Assembly: GCA_021371955.1 (NCBI GenBank)
Contig: JAJFVD010000013.1
Span: 124,001-188,000, forward strand
Direction of reading: 5' to 3'
DNA: 64,000 nucleotides
Source: Bacteroidales bacterium
Lineage (GTDB): Bacteria; Bacteroidota; Bacteroidia; Bacteroidales; UBA932
Under the pieces are notes generated by a model that ran no database searches, was not told the DNA's origin, and worked only from the letters and a program-made list of their open reading frames with translations. The position numbers and the translations under genes were made by a program. Numbering within the stretch: the first letter of the stretch is position 1; the number at the start of each line of letters is the position of its first letter. Below are positions 8,417 to 16,485 of the stretch, piece after piece.

Positions 8417-9691
8417 TTATCGTAATTGGAAGTTTATCGATATAGCAAACTCAACATTTTTATCTTTCCACTCAGGTATTTGAAGTTCAGAAAGTTTATT
8501 TGCAATACGAAGACATTCTGCTTTAAGTGCCAGATGATCTATATCTGATTTTGCTACACTCGTTGAATTGTTTTTGTAGGCAACCGCTACTATTTCTTCC
8601 AAAACAGGAACTTCTACTTTGCCTTTTTCAGTAAAGAATTTACAATCCTTTATTACTCCTCCCTTATTCATTTTTACTACAACGAAAAATCTTCCTGTGT
8701 CAGATAAGTTCTTTGCTTCCAAAGGGTAAATAATATTTTTTGCAATAAATTTACTAATCTCAGATTCTGAAGATTTTGAGAACAATTGTCCCTGAGTACC
8801 ATTCATTAATGTGTTTGACTCCGGTTTGAATGAAAATAGTACAAACAGAATTGCAACTACCGGAAGAATCATAATACTCTTCAGAGCCGCATAATTACGA
8901 GTTGGTTTTTTGTTAATCATGATAATTCTATTTTTAATTAAACTTGAAAAATTGTTTGCCAGAGGAATATTCATCTGATATTTAGCGATGCTAAGCAGTT
9001 TATACTGATATTCTTTTACATTAGGCGCACCCTTTATTGTTAAGTTATCTGCCAGATATTCATGATTTAATATAACAGACCTTTTTATTAGCCAGATAAA
9101 CGGATTAAACCATAAAAACGGAATCAGCAATTCGGTTAAGAGCCGGTCAAAAGTATGTCCCTGACGGACATGAGCATTTTCATGCCTCAGTATCTCCAGG
9201 TAATCCCCATCTTCATATATTTTTCTTGGAACGACAACGTTCGAGAAAAAAGAAAAAGGCGGATACTCCTTATCTGTAAGAACAACTTTTGGAAAGCCAT
9301 TGTCCAGTATCGTTCCTTTCCTGATTATCATACAGGTTTTGGTCAAACTAACCAATACCTTCATCAGAATAATGAATGCGACAGAAAAGTAAATCCATAG
9401 AAGAAGATTGTTCACATCAAAAGAGGTAATCTTCCCGGAAACAGCTGCTCCAATATTGGATCCCGATGCAATTAATACAATCACCGGATTTGCAGACACA
9501 GAAGCGGCATCATCCGGGAAGAAATTTGAAATTTTCAGAAATGGCAATAGTATTGATATCAGCAAAATCCCTATAAGTAAAATCCTGTTTCTCCGGTAAA
9601 AAGTATCCCGGCTAAAGAGGAGAAGATAAGCAAGGTATAACACCATTGTAGCAACCGAAACCTTTAACAGATATAAAAGTAAATTATCCAT
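8417..9691 (-). CDS. M56-family (BlaR1/MecR1-like) membrane metallopeptidase with TonB-C-like tail
   Basis: 424 residues from the Met at 9691 (an upstream in-frame Met at 9718 would overlap blaI by 35 bp; 9691 overlaps by 8). There are several N-terminal membrane helices, then the zinc motif HENAHVRQGH with a downstream N-H-E-Y-L-A-D that supplies further ligands. The last ~110 residues (from about IIYPLEAKN) resemble a TonB C-terminal domain instead of the penicillin-sensor domain of true BlaR1. Expected role: membrane protease that cleaves the co-encoded BlaI-type repressor. The inducer is unknown. Confidence 0.88.
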   Translation of the reverse strand: MDNLLLYLLKVSVATMVLYLAYLLLFSRDTFYRRNRILLIGILLISILLPFLKISNFFPDDAASVSANPVIVLIASGSNIGAAVSGKITSFDVNNLLLWIYFSVAFIILMKVLVSLTKTCMIIRKGTILDNGFPKVVLTDKEYPPFSFFSNVVVPRKIYEDGDYLEILRHENAHVRQGHTFDRLLTELLIPFLWFNPFIWLIKRSVILNHEYLADNLTIKGAPNVKEYQYKLLSIAKYQMNIPLANNFSSLIKNRIIMINKKPTRNYAALKSIMILPVVAILFVLFSFKPESNTLMNGTQGQLFSKSSESEISKFIAKNIIYPLEAKNLSDTGRFFVVVKMNKGGVIKDCKFFTEKGKVEVPVLEEIVAVAYKNNSTSVAKSDIDHLALKAECLRIANKLSELQIPEWKDKNVEFAISINFQLR

Positions 9692-10052
9692 TTTTTTCTC
9701 CTTTTTCAATGATTTCAATTAGTTTCTTTAAATCCCCGGCATTTAGCTTTTTCTCATTCACAAAAAACGAAACAACATTTTTGTAAGAGGAGCCAAAGTA
9801 ATCGCTTACAACCTCTTTCATAAATAACTTCCTGTATTCTTCCTTCTTTACACTGGGAAAGTATTCGTGGTTTTTGCCATACGCTTTGTGATCCACATAG
9901 CCTTTCTCTTCAAGCCCCCGGATGAGCGATGAAAAAGTTGTATAAAGAGGTTTAGGCTCAGGATGAAGGTTAATCAGATCTTTAATGAAGCCCTTCTTTG
10001 CTTTCCAAAGGATCTTCATTGCTTCTTCTTCTTTTCTTGTAAGTCTTTTCAT
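9684..10052 (-). CDS. BlaI/MecI-family transcriptional repressor
   Basis: 122 residues with a winged-helix start (LTRKEEEAMKILWKAKKGF) and a family-typical C-terminal dimerisation tail (F-V-N-E-K-K-L). It overlaps the M56 protease gene by 8 bp, so the two are translationally coupled. By family it is a dimeric repressor inactivated by proteolysis. A TTTGTAA-N6-TTACAAA dyad covers the region from just upstream of its start into its own -7 box (10054-10077), which suggests autoregulation. No beta-lactamase of classical type is in the operon; a serine hydrolase gene lies 627 bp upstream on the same strand. Confidence 0.92.
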   Translation of the reverse strand: MKRLTRKEEEAMKILWKAKKGFIKDLINLHPEPKPLYTTFSSLIRGLEEKGYVDHKAYGKNHEYFPSVKKEEYRKLFMKEVVSDYFGSSYKNVVSFFVNEKKLNAGDLKKLIEIIEKGEKNG

Positions 10053-10053
10053 C

Positions 10054-10100
10054 TTTGTAACTGTTTTTACAAATATATAACGGATTTTTCAGTTATACAA
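10054..10100 (-). promoter_or_regulatory. blaI promoter with overlapping dyad operator
   Basis: Read on the minus strand: TTG (10100-10098), 20-bp spacer, TATATTTG (10077-10070), a textbook Bacteroidota promoter. The 20-bp dyad TTTGTAA-CTGTTT-TTACAAA occupies 10054-10073, overlapping the -7 box and ending 2 bp before the start codon. A repressor bound there would block initiation. Confidence 0.7.
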
Positions 10101-10678
10101 CTAAAAAAGCAAATATTCACAATTATTTTCACAAATGACTGTATATTAGATAGTTTCTAAGAACAAAAAGAAATACAATCTTTTTGTTCTTAGAAATTAT
10201 CACGTAATCAATGAATTAATCAAATGAGATTGTCGTGTGTCCCGTCCTGAAATAGGTTGACCAGTATTGATCATCGGAGATCCCCACATAGGGCTTAACA
10301 CTCTGATAATGTGCAATATATTAATAGTTCAGGCGCTTGTAGCGCCTGAACTATTAATAACGCACATAAAATCAATTAAATAGAGCATGCGTGGGGATTC
10401 AAAAATTATGGTGCGTCTTCGCCGTGGGAAAGATAAGTTCCTGATTATGTGCAATATGCTAAAAACAAACAGACATTATGTCTGTTTGTTTTTAGAAAGC
10501 ACTTGACAGTGTGGCAATTACGACCAGCCAGCTCCCGGCGGCGAGTTGCAACATTTCTGAACATCTATTCACATTGCCAACTAATTGAATAGGGCGATTC
10601 GGCCGGACGCAGCAAAGCGAAGGAGGACGCACAAGCCCAAAGAGATTAGTTGGCAATGTATTGATGCCGGAGAGGAAA
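10101..10678. repeat. Gene-free region with four strong inverted repeats
   Basis: No supportable gene. Four inverted repeats are visible: arms of 18 bp at 10154-10171/10179-10196 (7-nt loop), 19 bp at 10319-10337/10341-10359 (3-nt loop), 17 bp at 10459-10475/10479-10495 (3-nt loop), and 15 bp at 10571-10585/10645-10659 enclosing 59 nt. The second and third are each preceded by the same phrase ATGTGCAATAT (10309 and 10448). The segments between look like non-coding debris, possibly of insertion elements. The last repeat abuts the serine hydrolase stop and may serve as its terminator. Confidence 0.75.
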
Positions 10679-11764
10679 CTAATCGTTAATCCAGGAGCTG
10701 ATTTGCAGCGGCTCCTTAATATTGTAGAACAGCGGCACTAACTGATTGATTATGTCGTGACCGAATGAACTGTTGGTGAAGTATACAAGATGACTTGCGG
10801 GGCGTCCCTTTTGGGCAGGAACGATTATGAAGAGGGCTTTGAAGTTGCCGTTATCGCCCCAGTGAAATATTATATCGCCGAGCTCGGGATTCTTTTCGAT
10901 GCCTACGCCAAGTCCCCAGAAGATGTATTTGTCGCAGGGCCGCTCTTTGCCAAAGTTATATACTGCATTAACGGAAGGGGTCAACTGTTCTTTGTGGGTT
11001 TTCGACTTTAGTCCTGTTCCCTTAGCAAGTACGGTAAGGAACTTCGAGTAATCTGCGGCTGTGGTTCTTAGCGTATAGGCCGAGTTTGCTCTCGGGTGCC
11101 GTCCCTGTCCTCTGTTTTCACCCTTGTTGTTATAACCCGGAGCAGCCTGAGTGTCATAACTGCTCTTCCATATATAACTTGTATTTGTCATCTTAAACGG
11201 AACAAAAACCTCTTCAACAGCAATCTCCTCTAGCGACTTTCCTCTGATTTTTTCGACGGCCCGCTGTAAAAATGCATAAGCCTCACCCGAATAACCAAAG
11301 CAAGAGTCGGGGCGGAACATGAACTCTATCTTTGATGAAGGCCATGCGTCGGAAGATGGGGCAGCTGCCCAGTCCTGTAAACCGGATTTATGGGACAAGA
11401 TAATCCGCGCAGTGAGAAGCTTTGCCCACTCCTTATTTACAAACCTGTCTATATCAGTATAGCTGAACAATGGTTTGTCAAGGTCAATCTCACCTCTGTC
11501 GGCCATTTTCAAAACTATATATGCAAACACCGGCTTGCTGAGAGAAGCTGCCTGAAATACGGTATTGCAGTCCGGAGACTCCTTTGCATACTCAAATTGC
11601 GCAGATTCGAATGAAATCGTTTTCTTTCCCGATTTGTACTCAAGCTGAATGAGCGGAATTTTTGCCGATGCCGCAATGTCCCTGCATTTTTCTTTGTAAA
11701 CAGCAGTTTCATCACCGGGGCCAAAAGAACCAATAATTAAAGCAGATATAAGCAGTGAAACCAT
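10679..11764 (-). CDS. Serine hydrolase, beta-lactamase/class C-like family
   Basis: 361 residues with a short hydrophobic N-terminus that may be a signal peptide. Catalytic motifs are the S-L-S-K tetrad (SxxK nucleophile and base), a Y-S-G-E-A-Y motif in the YxN position and HWGDNG in the KTG position. The family includes esterases, D-aminopeptidases and penicillin-binding enzymes; a true beta-lactamase is not implied. It follows the secreted protein gene at 11786 by 21 bp on the same strand and probably shares its transcript. It is separated from blaI by a repeat-rich gap, so control by BlaI is only a possibility. Confidence 0.87.
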   Translation of the reverse strand: MVSLLISALIIGSFGPGDETAVYKEKCRDIAASAKIPLIQLEYKSGKKTISFESAQFEYAKESPDCNTVFQAASLSKPVFAYIVLKMADRGEIDLDKPLFSYTDIDRFVNKEWAKLLTARIILSHKSGLQDWAAAPSSDAWPSSKIEFMFRPDSCFGYSGEAYAFLQRAVEKIRGKSLEEIAVEEVFVPFKMTNTSYIWKSSYDTQAAPGYNNKGENRGQGRHPRANSAYTLRTTAADYSKFLTVLAKGTGLKSKTHKEQLTPSVNAVYNFGKERPCDKYIFWGLGVGIEKNPELGDIIFHWGDNGNFKALFIIVPAQKGRPASHLVYFTNSSFGHDIINQLVPLFYNIKEPLQISSWIND

Positions 11765-11785
11765 CTCTGATATATTTTTTAGAAA

Positions 11786-12850
11786 TTAGTTGTTACGACG
11801 GTCCTTTACCAGTATCTGCCTTGGTTCGCCATACCATGAACCAAGATAAAGCTTGTTGGCAATCTTGTCGTGAATGAGGAAACCGGTAGGGAGCTCGCCA
11901 TAAGGAGAGTAAAGGACAAAGTATTGTCTTTTATCGCCATATGTATATCTGCCGCTTTTTGTAACCATAAATGTCTGACCTCTCCTTAATTTCATACTCG
12001 AAATCCAGCCGTCAATATTCATAATTGCCTTTAAATCGTTCCAGTCGGCAACTTCACAATCGCCACGATACTCTCTGCGGATTGCTTCTTTGAGGTAGCG
12101 ATCACCCTCTTCGCTGAATCTCCTGAAAGTCAGTTTTAAATTTCTGACATCATCCCTATATTCTCCGTATTTATTCCCTCCGTCTCTTTTATCCTGATCG
12201 TTACCATATCTTCCCTTATTATCATCCCTGTAACCATCATTCCTATGGTCGTCGCCTCTGTAACCGTCTTTTCCATACTGGTCCCTTCCGTTGTCACGGC
12301 CCACATTCATTATATCCGACAGATTTGTTGCCTTGATTAGTTCCGGGCGGTATATAATTATGTCTCCCTCTCTTTTATGCGACACCGAGAAAAAAGTTCC
12401 AAACCTTCCCTCCTGCTCATACATAAACCCGGCAGAGCCAAAGCCCATGAGGTTCCCCCATCTGGACACCCTCTTAATAAAACGGCCATCGGTATCGTAA
12501 AGGTTTAGTGTAACAGAATATTTCCGGCCTGTCCTCTCGTCAAACAACGAGCCAGGGCGGTTTGAGTAATCAACTTCAATATCAAACATCAGATAGCGGC
12601 TGTTGAAACGACCCCAGTCAAGCGGCATTCTTGAATCGGCATCATAAGGCGACTTAAGGCCAGACAACTTCCACTCCCTTCCGTATATCGGGAAAATTGG
12701 AAAACGCTGGACATCCCATACAAGATCTCTTGAAAACTTAGCGTTTAAAATAACTGATTCCGGAATGTTTCTATCCGATTTTTGTGCATTTGCCAATAGC
12801 GACGATAGTGCAAATACTGCAGCGATTAAGAAAATTTTAAGATACCTCAT
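11786..12850 (-). CDS. Secreted protein with Asp/Arg/Gly/Tyr-rich linker, function unknown
   Basis: 354 residues. A clear signal peptide (MRYLKIFLIAAVFALSSLLA, cleaved near ANAQ) is followed by a beta-rich region (about 25-180). Then comes a low-complexity hydrophilic linker of about 45 residues made of D, R, G, N, K and Y (about 185-235), and a C-terminal domain (about 240-354). I do not recognise the family. The linker is repetitive (short G-Y-R-D-D / G-R-Y-G type units), suggesting a flexible tether between two exported domains. It is first gene of a probable two-gene unit with the serine hydrolase downstream. Confidence 0.8.
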   Translation of the reverse strand: MRYLKIFLIAAVFALSSLLANAQKSDRNIPESVILNAKFSRDLVWDVQRFPIFPIYGREWKLSGLKSPYDADSRMPLDWGRFNSRYLMFDIEVDYSNRPGSLFDERTGRKYSVTLNLYDTDGRFIKRVSRWGNLMGFGSAGFMYEQEGRFGTFFSVSHKREGDIIIYRPELIKATNLSDIMNVGRDNGRDQYGKDGYRGDDHRNDGYRDDNKGRYGNDQDKRDGGNKYGEYRDDVRNLKLTFRRFSEEGDRYLKEAIRREYRGDCEVADWNDLKAIMNIDGWISSMKLRRGQTFMVTKSGRYTYGDKRQYFVLYSPYGELPTGFLIHDKIANKLYLGSWYGEPRQILVKDRRNN

Positions 12851-12954
12851 GATTGTTATACTTTAGTATTGCAAAAGTATATAAAGAATCTTTATAATAA
12901 TACTGTACATAGCTGTTAATATAGCTCTTTTAGTATATTTGCGGACAGGAACAA

Positions 12955-14094
12955 ATGCCAATTATGAAATATTTACTTCTTTTTGGAGCCTTCGAGGCTT
13001 TTACGTTTGCATTGCTGCTCCTTTTTTTCAAAAAGCAGAAATTTTTACCGGACAAAATTCTGGCTCTCTTCTTTCTTCTCCTCTCCCTGACAATGTCTCT
13101 GGCATTTATGGAGGGATATAACCGGGAAAACAATTATCCGTATCCGTTTTTGCTCTTCACTGCACCTCCTTTTCTTCTTTTGCACGGACCCTTTTTATGG
13201 TTTTATATTAAATCGTTTACAATTCGCGAGTTCCGGTTTAAACCTATATATCTGCTCCACTTCCTGCCTTTTCTGGCTATGCTGGCAGAACATTCCATTG
13301 AACTTTTTTTCCTGCCGGCTGCCGAAAAAATAGACATAGCCTCTAACGAGAAGTTTGTCCATTTCCTCTCCTATCCGGTATTTATGACACTTATCGTTGT
13401 TTCTCCGCTTGTATATTTCAGCTGGGGTCTCTTGATTATCAAAAAATATAACAGCCACTTAAAAAATTATTTCTCAAAGCTTAACGACATAAATTTAAAC
13501 TGGCTGAGGATTCTTCTCATAGCATCAATCACTTTTTATTTTATTGTCAATGGCACTTTCTTCGTTTCGCTTTTCAAACCGTTTGAATCGTTTTACGAAA
13601 TGCAGTTTATGAGTTTTGCATTTTCTACCATATATGTTTTGTTTCTGGGGCTTTACGGACACAAGCAGGTGAATTTATTTGCAAATCATTCAATCCCCTT
13701 TGATTTGGAACAAATTGTTCCCGAACATTCTTCACAAAAAAATCTGGACGAACCGGAAAAACTCTTTATTGAGAATCTTTTGAGTTCGATGGAAAAAGAA
13801 AAACCTTTCCTAAATCCCGATGTAAATCTGGCAACATTAAGTTCTGCTCTCAAAACCAGCCCGGACCGTCTGTCAAATACACTCAACAATAACCTGAACA
13901 TGAATTTTTACGATTTCATAAATCACTACCGGATTGAAGAATTTAAAAAAGAGTGCAGGCTGGAAAAAAACAAAAACTACACCTTTATCGCAATTGCATA
14001 TAATTGCGGATTTAATTCGAAGGCCACATTCAACAGAGTTTTCAAAAACGCTACAGGACTCACTCCCAAAGAGTTCAAACAAAGTCTTAATTAA
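12955..14094 (+). CDS. AraC-family regulator with membrane-spanning N-terminal domain
   Basis: 379 residues. The N-terminal ~225 residues form about six to seven hydrophobic helices with no obvious enzyme motif. The C-terminal AraC HTH domain (about 270-379) includes the IAIAYNCGFNSKATFNRVFK motif and the L-T-P-K-E-F end. This layout (membrane 7TM-like module tied directly to an AraC domain) is common in Bacteroidota and implies DNA binding from the membrane in response to a signal. Start may be Met1 or Met4 (12964). A TATATTTG box lies at 12934-12941. Target genes are unknown; the flavodoxin unit is immediately downstream. Confidence 0.88.
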   Translation: MPIMKYLLLFGAFEAFTFALLLLFFKKQKFLPDKILALFFLLLSLTMSLAFMEGYNRENNYPYPFLLFTAPPFLLLHGPFLWFYIKSFTIREFRFKPIYLLHFLPFLAMLAEHSIELFFLPAAEKIDIASNEKFVHFLSYPVFMTLIVVSPLVYFSWGLLIIKKYNSHLKNYFSKLNDINLNWLRILLIASITFYFIVNGTFFVSLFKPFESFYEMQFMSFAFSTIYVLFLGLYGHKQVNLFANHSIPFDLEQIVPEHSSQKNLDEPEKLFIENLLSSMEKEKPFLNPDVNLATLSSALKTSPDRLSNTLNNNLNMNFYDFINHYRIEEFKKECRLEKNKNYTFIAIAYNCGFNSKATFNRVFKNATGLTPKEFKQSLN

Positions 14095-14207
14095 TTGAGC
14101 CTTATTTCTTACGCTCATTCCCTTTCCTGAGACCTCTTTTCCGCTTACTGATACCTCGTCTACATACCATTGTTGTTCATTTGCACCATCAAATCAATAC
14201 ATGTAAA

Positions 14208-14684
14208 ATGAAAACAGCAATTATTTATTCAAGCAAACACGGCACAACAGAAAAAGTGGCCGGAATTATACGTGACGGGCTATCGGGACAGGATGTTCAG
14301 TTAATCAGTCTGAAAAATCATCAGAATCCGGATTTATCCCAGTTCGATACAATCGTCGTTGGAGGATCAATTCATGAAGGGAGACTTAGTGGTAAGGTAA
14401 AGGATTTTATGAAGGAACATACTGTTACACTCCTTCAAAAGCGATTAGCTCTATATATGTGCGGCTCCAACGAAAAAGAACTGCAGAAAGAGTTCGAGAC
14501 AGAATTTCCGGAACTGCTCCGCAACCACGCAATTTCAAAACAAATGGTAGGCGGCGAATTCATCTTTGAAAACATGAATTTTATTGATGCATGGATAACA
14601 AAGAAGATAGCTAAAGTTTCTGTATCCGTTTCTAACCTGAAAGAGGATGCAATAAAACAAATTATTACCGACCTCAGGAATTAG
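14208..14684 (+). CDS. Flavodoxin-domain protein (HemG-like)
   Basis: 158 residues from the ATG at 14208 (MKTAIIYSSKHGTTEKVAG). The T/S-x-x-G-x-T phosphate loop of flavodoxins (SSKHGTTEK), the VVGGSIHEGRLSG segment and the ALYMCGSNEKE segment match the flavodoxin_5 / protoporphyrinogen-oxidase-like class, which binds FMN. The in-frame ATG at 14181 adds nine residues without support. The next gene starts 8 bp after the stop, so the two are probably one operon, possibly controlled by the upstream AraC protein (inference). The electron partner is unknown. Confidence 0.85.
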   Translation: MKTAIIYSSKHGTTEKVAGIIRDGLSGQDVQLISLKNHQNPDLSQFDTIVVGGSIHEGRLSGKVKDFMKEHTVTLLQKRLALYMCGSNEKELQKEFETEFPELLRNHAISKQMVGGEFIFENMNFIDAWITKKIAKVSVSVSNLKEDAIKQIITDLRN

Positions 14685-14691
14685 TACCGGA

Positions 14692-15747
14692 ATGGAATTA
14701 CAGAAAAATAAAATAGTCCTTCCTATAAAGCTCGGAATAGACCCTATGGAACACCTCCTTGTTGCTGACTACAAAGATGACCCTGAGTATACAGGCCTCG
14801 AGCCTCAGCTATTTAATGATCCGGTTAATGGAAAAGGCATCAGGATTCTTCGTTACAGAAAAGGCCAGAAGGTAGATGTGTACTGGCAAAAAGGTGTTAA
14901 TGTTGATATGAACAACATTTTAATTGGTGCAGGAGTGGGCGATTTTGCAGAAACAGTCATGGAGCCGGCATGTTTTGAAATAACAGACAAAGGAGTAAAT
15001 GTTAACTGTGCTTTTACAGATGCACAAAATCGCAAAGTAGAACTGATAATTAAAGAAAATACAACGAGCCAAAGCCGCTTTCCTTTTCTTGCCCCGGTTG
15101 GGAATTGCATAGACAATCCTCAGCGATTATTCCTTGTCAACATGCTTGATTTCGACTTCGTCCGCAAAAAAGGGACAATAGTAGAAGCCAAAATTGGAGA
15201 CAGGAAACTTTACACCAAATCATTTCCCCTGCTCCGCAATTTTAAAAAGGTATTGTTTATCCGCTATTCTGCACTGCCTCTTGTGGGAACACTCAACCCA
15301 TATATGGATTCCCCATTAATATTTGATGCCGAAGCACCGGGAAGCGTGGAGATTGACGGAACAACGATATTTGTAGATGAAAACCATCGGATAACCAGGT
15401 TGAGCATTGGAGAAGACCTTCGGAAGGTTGAGATGAATTTTCTTCCAGCATACCCAAACCTGGCAAATATTTCTGATAGCGAATCCAGAAGCGGGTTCTG
15501 GAACTTCAAAATGTCCGGCACACATATAACAGGCGGTTCATACAGCCTTTCACGGGAAGGAAACCTTATTGAAACAGAGATTGACGTTACAGAAAACTGG
15601 AAACCGAAGGGCGTACCTCTCAGTTTGAAAATTTTCACCCGATTTTTAAGCTGGTTCCGTACCTGGCCCACTACCTACAGGTGGAGAGGTACAATTGACA
15701 TCGCCAACAACTTTTCCATGAATGGCCGCTGGGAACGCAAAAAGTAG
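14692..15747 (+). CDS. Conserved protein of unknown function, co-transcribed with flavodoxin
   Basis: 351 residues with no signal peptide and no membrane segment. The sequence is predicted to be rich in beta strands and includes the segments KGIRILRYRKGQKVDVYW, FARFLSWFRTW-like aromatic patches near the end, and a closing YRWRGTIDI strand. The general feel is of a two-lipocalin-like beta barrel (as in CrtC/AttH proteins), but I cannot confirm that. It starts 8 bp after the flavodoxin stop. Function is not assigned; association with an FMN protein suggests a lipid or small-molecule redox setting. Confidence 0.75.
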   Translation: MELQKNKIVLPIKLGIDPMEHLLVADYKDDPEYTGLEPQLFNDPVNGKGIRILRYRKGQKVDVYWQKGVNVDMNNILIGAGVGDFAETVMEPACFEITDKGVNVNCAFTDAQNRKVELIIKENTTSQSRFPFLAPVGNCIDNPQRLFLVNMLDFDFVRKKGTIVEAKIGDRKLYTKSFPLLRNFKKVLFIRYSALPLVGTLNPYMDSPLIFDAEAPGSVEIDGTTIFVDENHRITRLSIGEDLRKVEMNFLPAYPNLANISDSESRSGFWNFKMSGTHITGGSYSLSREGNLIETEIDVTENWKPKGVPLSLKIFTRFLSWFRTWPTTYRWRGTIDIANNFSMNGRWERKK

Positions 15748-15776
15748 GTTCCCGGTTTGCACTCATTCACAGGCAC

Positions 15777-15819
15777 ATACTAAAAAGGATGGCATCTGAG
15801 ATGCCATCCTTTTTAGTAT
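15777..15819. terminator. Palindromic terminator, dispersed family copy 2
   Basis: Perfect 20-bp inverted repeat (15777-15796 and 15800-15819, loop TGA) with the same outer sequence ATACTAAAAAGGAT as copies at 6946 and 63437. It lies between convergent genes (stop 15747 plus, stop 15866 minus). Confidence 0.82.
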
Positions 15820-15865
15820 ACATTTGTGTGTCATCGGATTAGGCCTGAGCCTGCCCCGGAGACTA

Positions 15866-15988
15866 TCATTTAGAGATTTCGTGACTTTTCATTTCGCGTT
15901 TGGCTGCTTTTGCATTACGCTTTTCCTTAAGAGTCATTTTTGGCTCTTTCTTAGTTGACTTCTCTTTTAATTCTTTTTCTTTTGACAT
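15866..15988 (-). CDS. Small Lys/Glu-rich protein
   Basis: 40 residues from the ATG at 15988 (MSKEKELKEKSTKKEPKM...). About one third lysine, with alternating charge, so it is probably helical or disordered. An in-frame upstream ATG at 16084 would add 32 residues that overlap the promoter region of the divergent Smr gene and read poorly. Similar short basic proteins occur in many Bacteroidota, but I cannot name a family. Its existence is only moderately supported. Confidence 0.45.
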   Translation of the reverse strand: MSKEKELKEKSTKKEPKMTLKEKRNAKAAKREMKSHEISK

Positions 15989-16085
15989 AATCCAAAATTT
16001 TAAATTTCCGAGTCTAAATTTAGCAATAATAACGATACTTTGTTCAGTTATTTTTGGTGTCCTGCGTTTTGTGTAATATTGCAAT

Positions 16086-16379
16086 GTGAAAACCCAAAGT
16101 TTAGTAATTGACCTCCATATTGAAAAGATAGCAAAAGCATATCGCAGCTTTGCTCCGGCCGACTCTTTGATGTATCAGCTCGATTTGTTCGAACGAACCT
16201 TGCAGGCAAACCGGTTTCAGAAGGGCCGCAAAATCGATTTCGTACATGGCTCAGGAACAGGAACCCTAAGGTCCGAACTCATAAAAATCCTTCATCAGAA
16301 ATTCCCGACATTCACATACGAGGACGCCCCGTTTGCCTCTTATGGTTATCAGGGAGCGATAAGGGTTACTATTAAATAA
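16086..16379 (+). CDS. Stand-alone Smr domain protein (GTG start)
   Basis: 97 residues read from GTG at 16086. Smr motifs: IDLHIEKI near the start (the LDLHG-like motif, with HIEK in place of HG), HGSGTGTLRSEL in the middle and YGYQGAIRVTI at the end. Smr domains act as endonucleases or bind branched or stalled nucleic acids. The nearest relatives are C-terminal Smr domains of DUF2027/MutS2-like proteins; here it stands alone. No ATG is available in this frame upstream of the domain, so GTG is required. Confidence 0.8.
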   Translation: MKTQSLVIDLHIEKIAKAYRSFAPADSLMYQLDLFERTLQANRFQKGRKIDFVHGSGTGTLRSELIKILHQKFPTFTYEDAPFASYGYQGAIRVTIK

Positions 16380-16485
16380 ATCGGGGAATGATTTGCTTTT
16401 CAGCAAATGGTCAGCATTCTGTCAGTGTTTTGTGGGCAAATGAATTTATTTTAATTGATAGATTTGCTGTAACGAGACCCGCAGT

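Noticed and set aside
10679-11764. Class C beta-lactamase controlled by BlaI
   Set aside because: Motifs are shared with many esterases and peptidases, and the gene lies 627 bp from blaI with repeats between; not enough for a resistance call.
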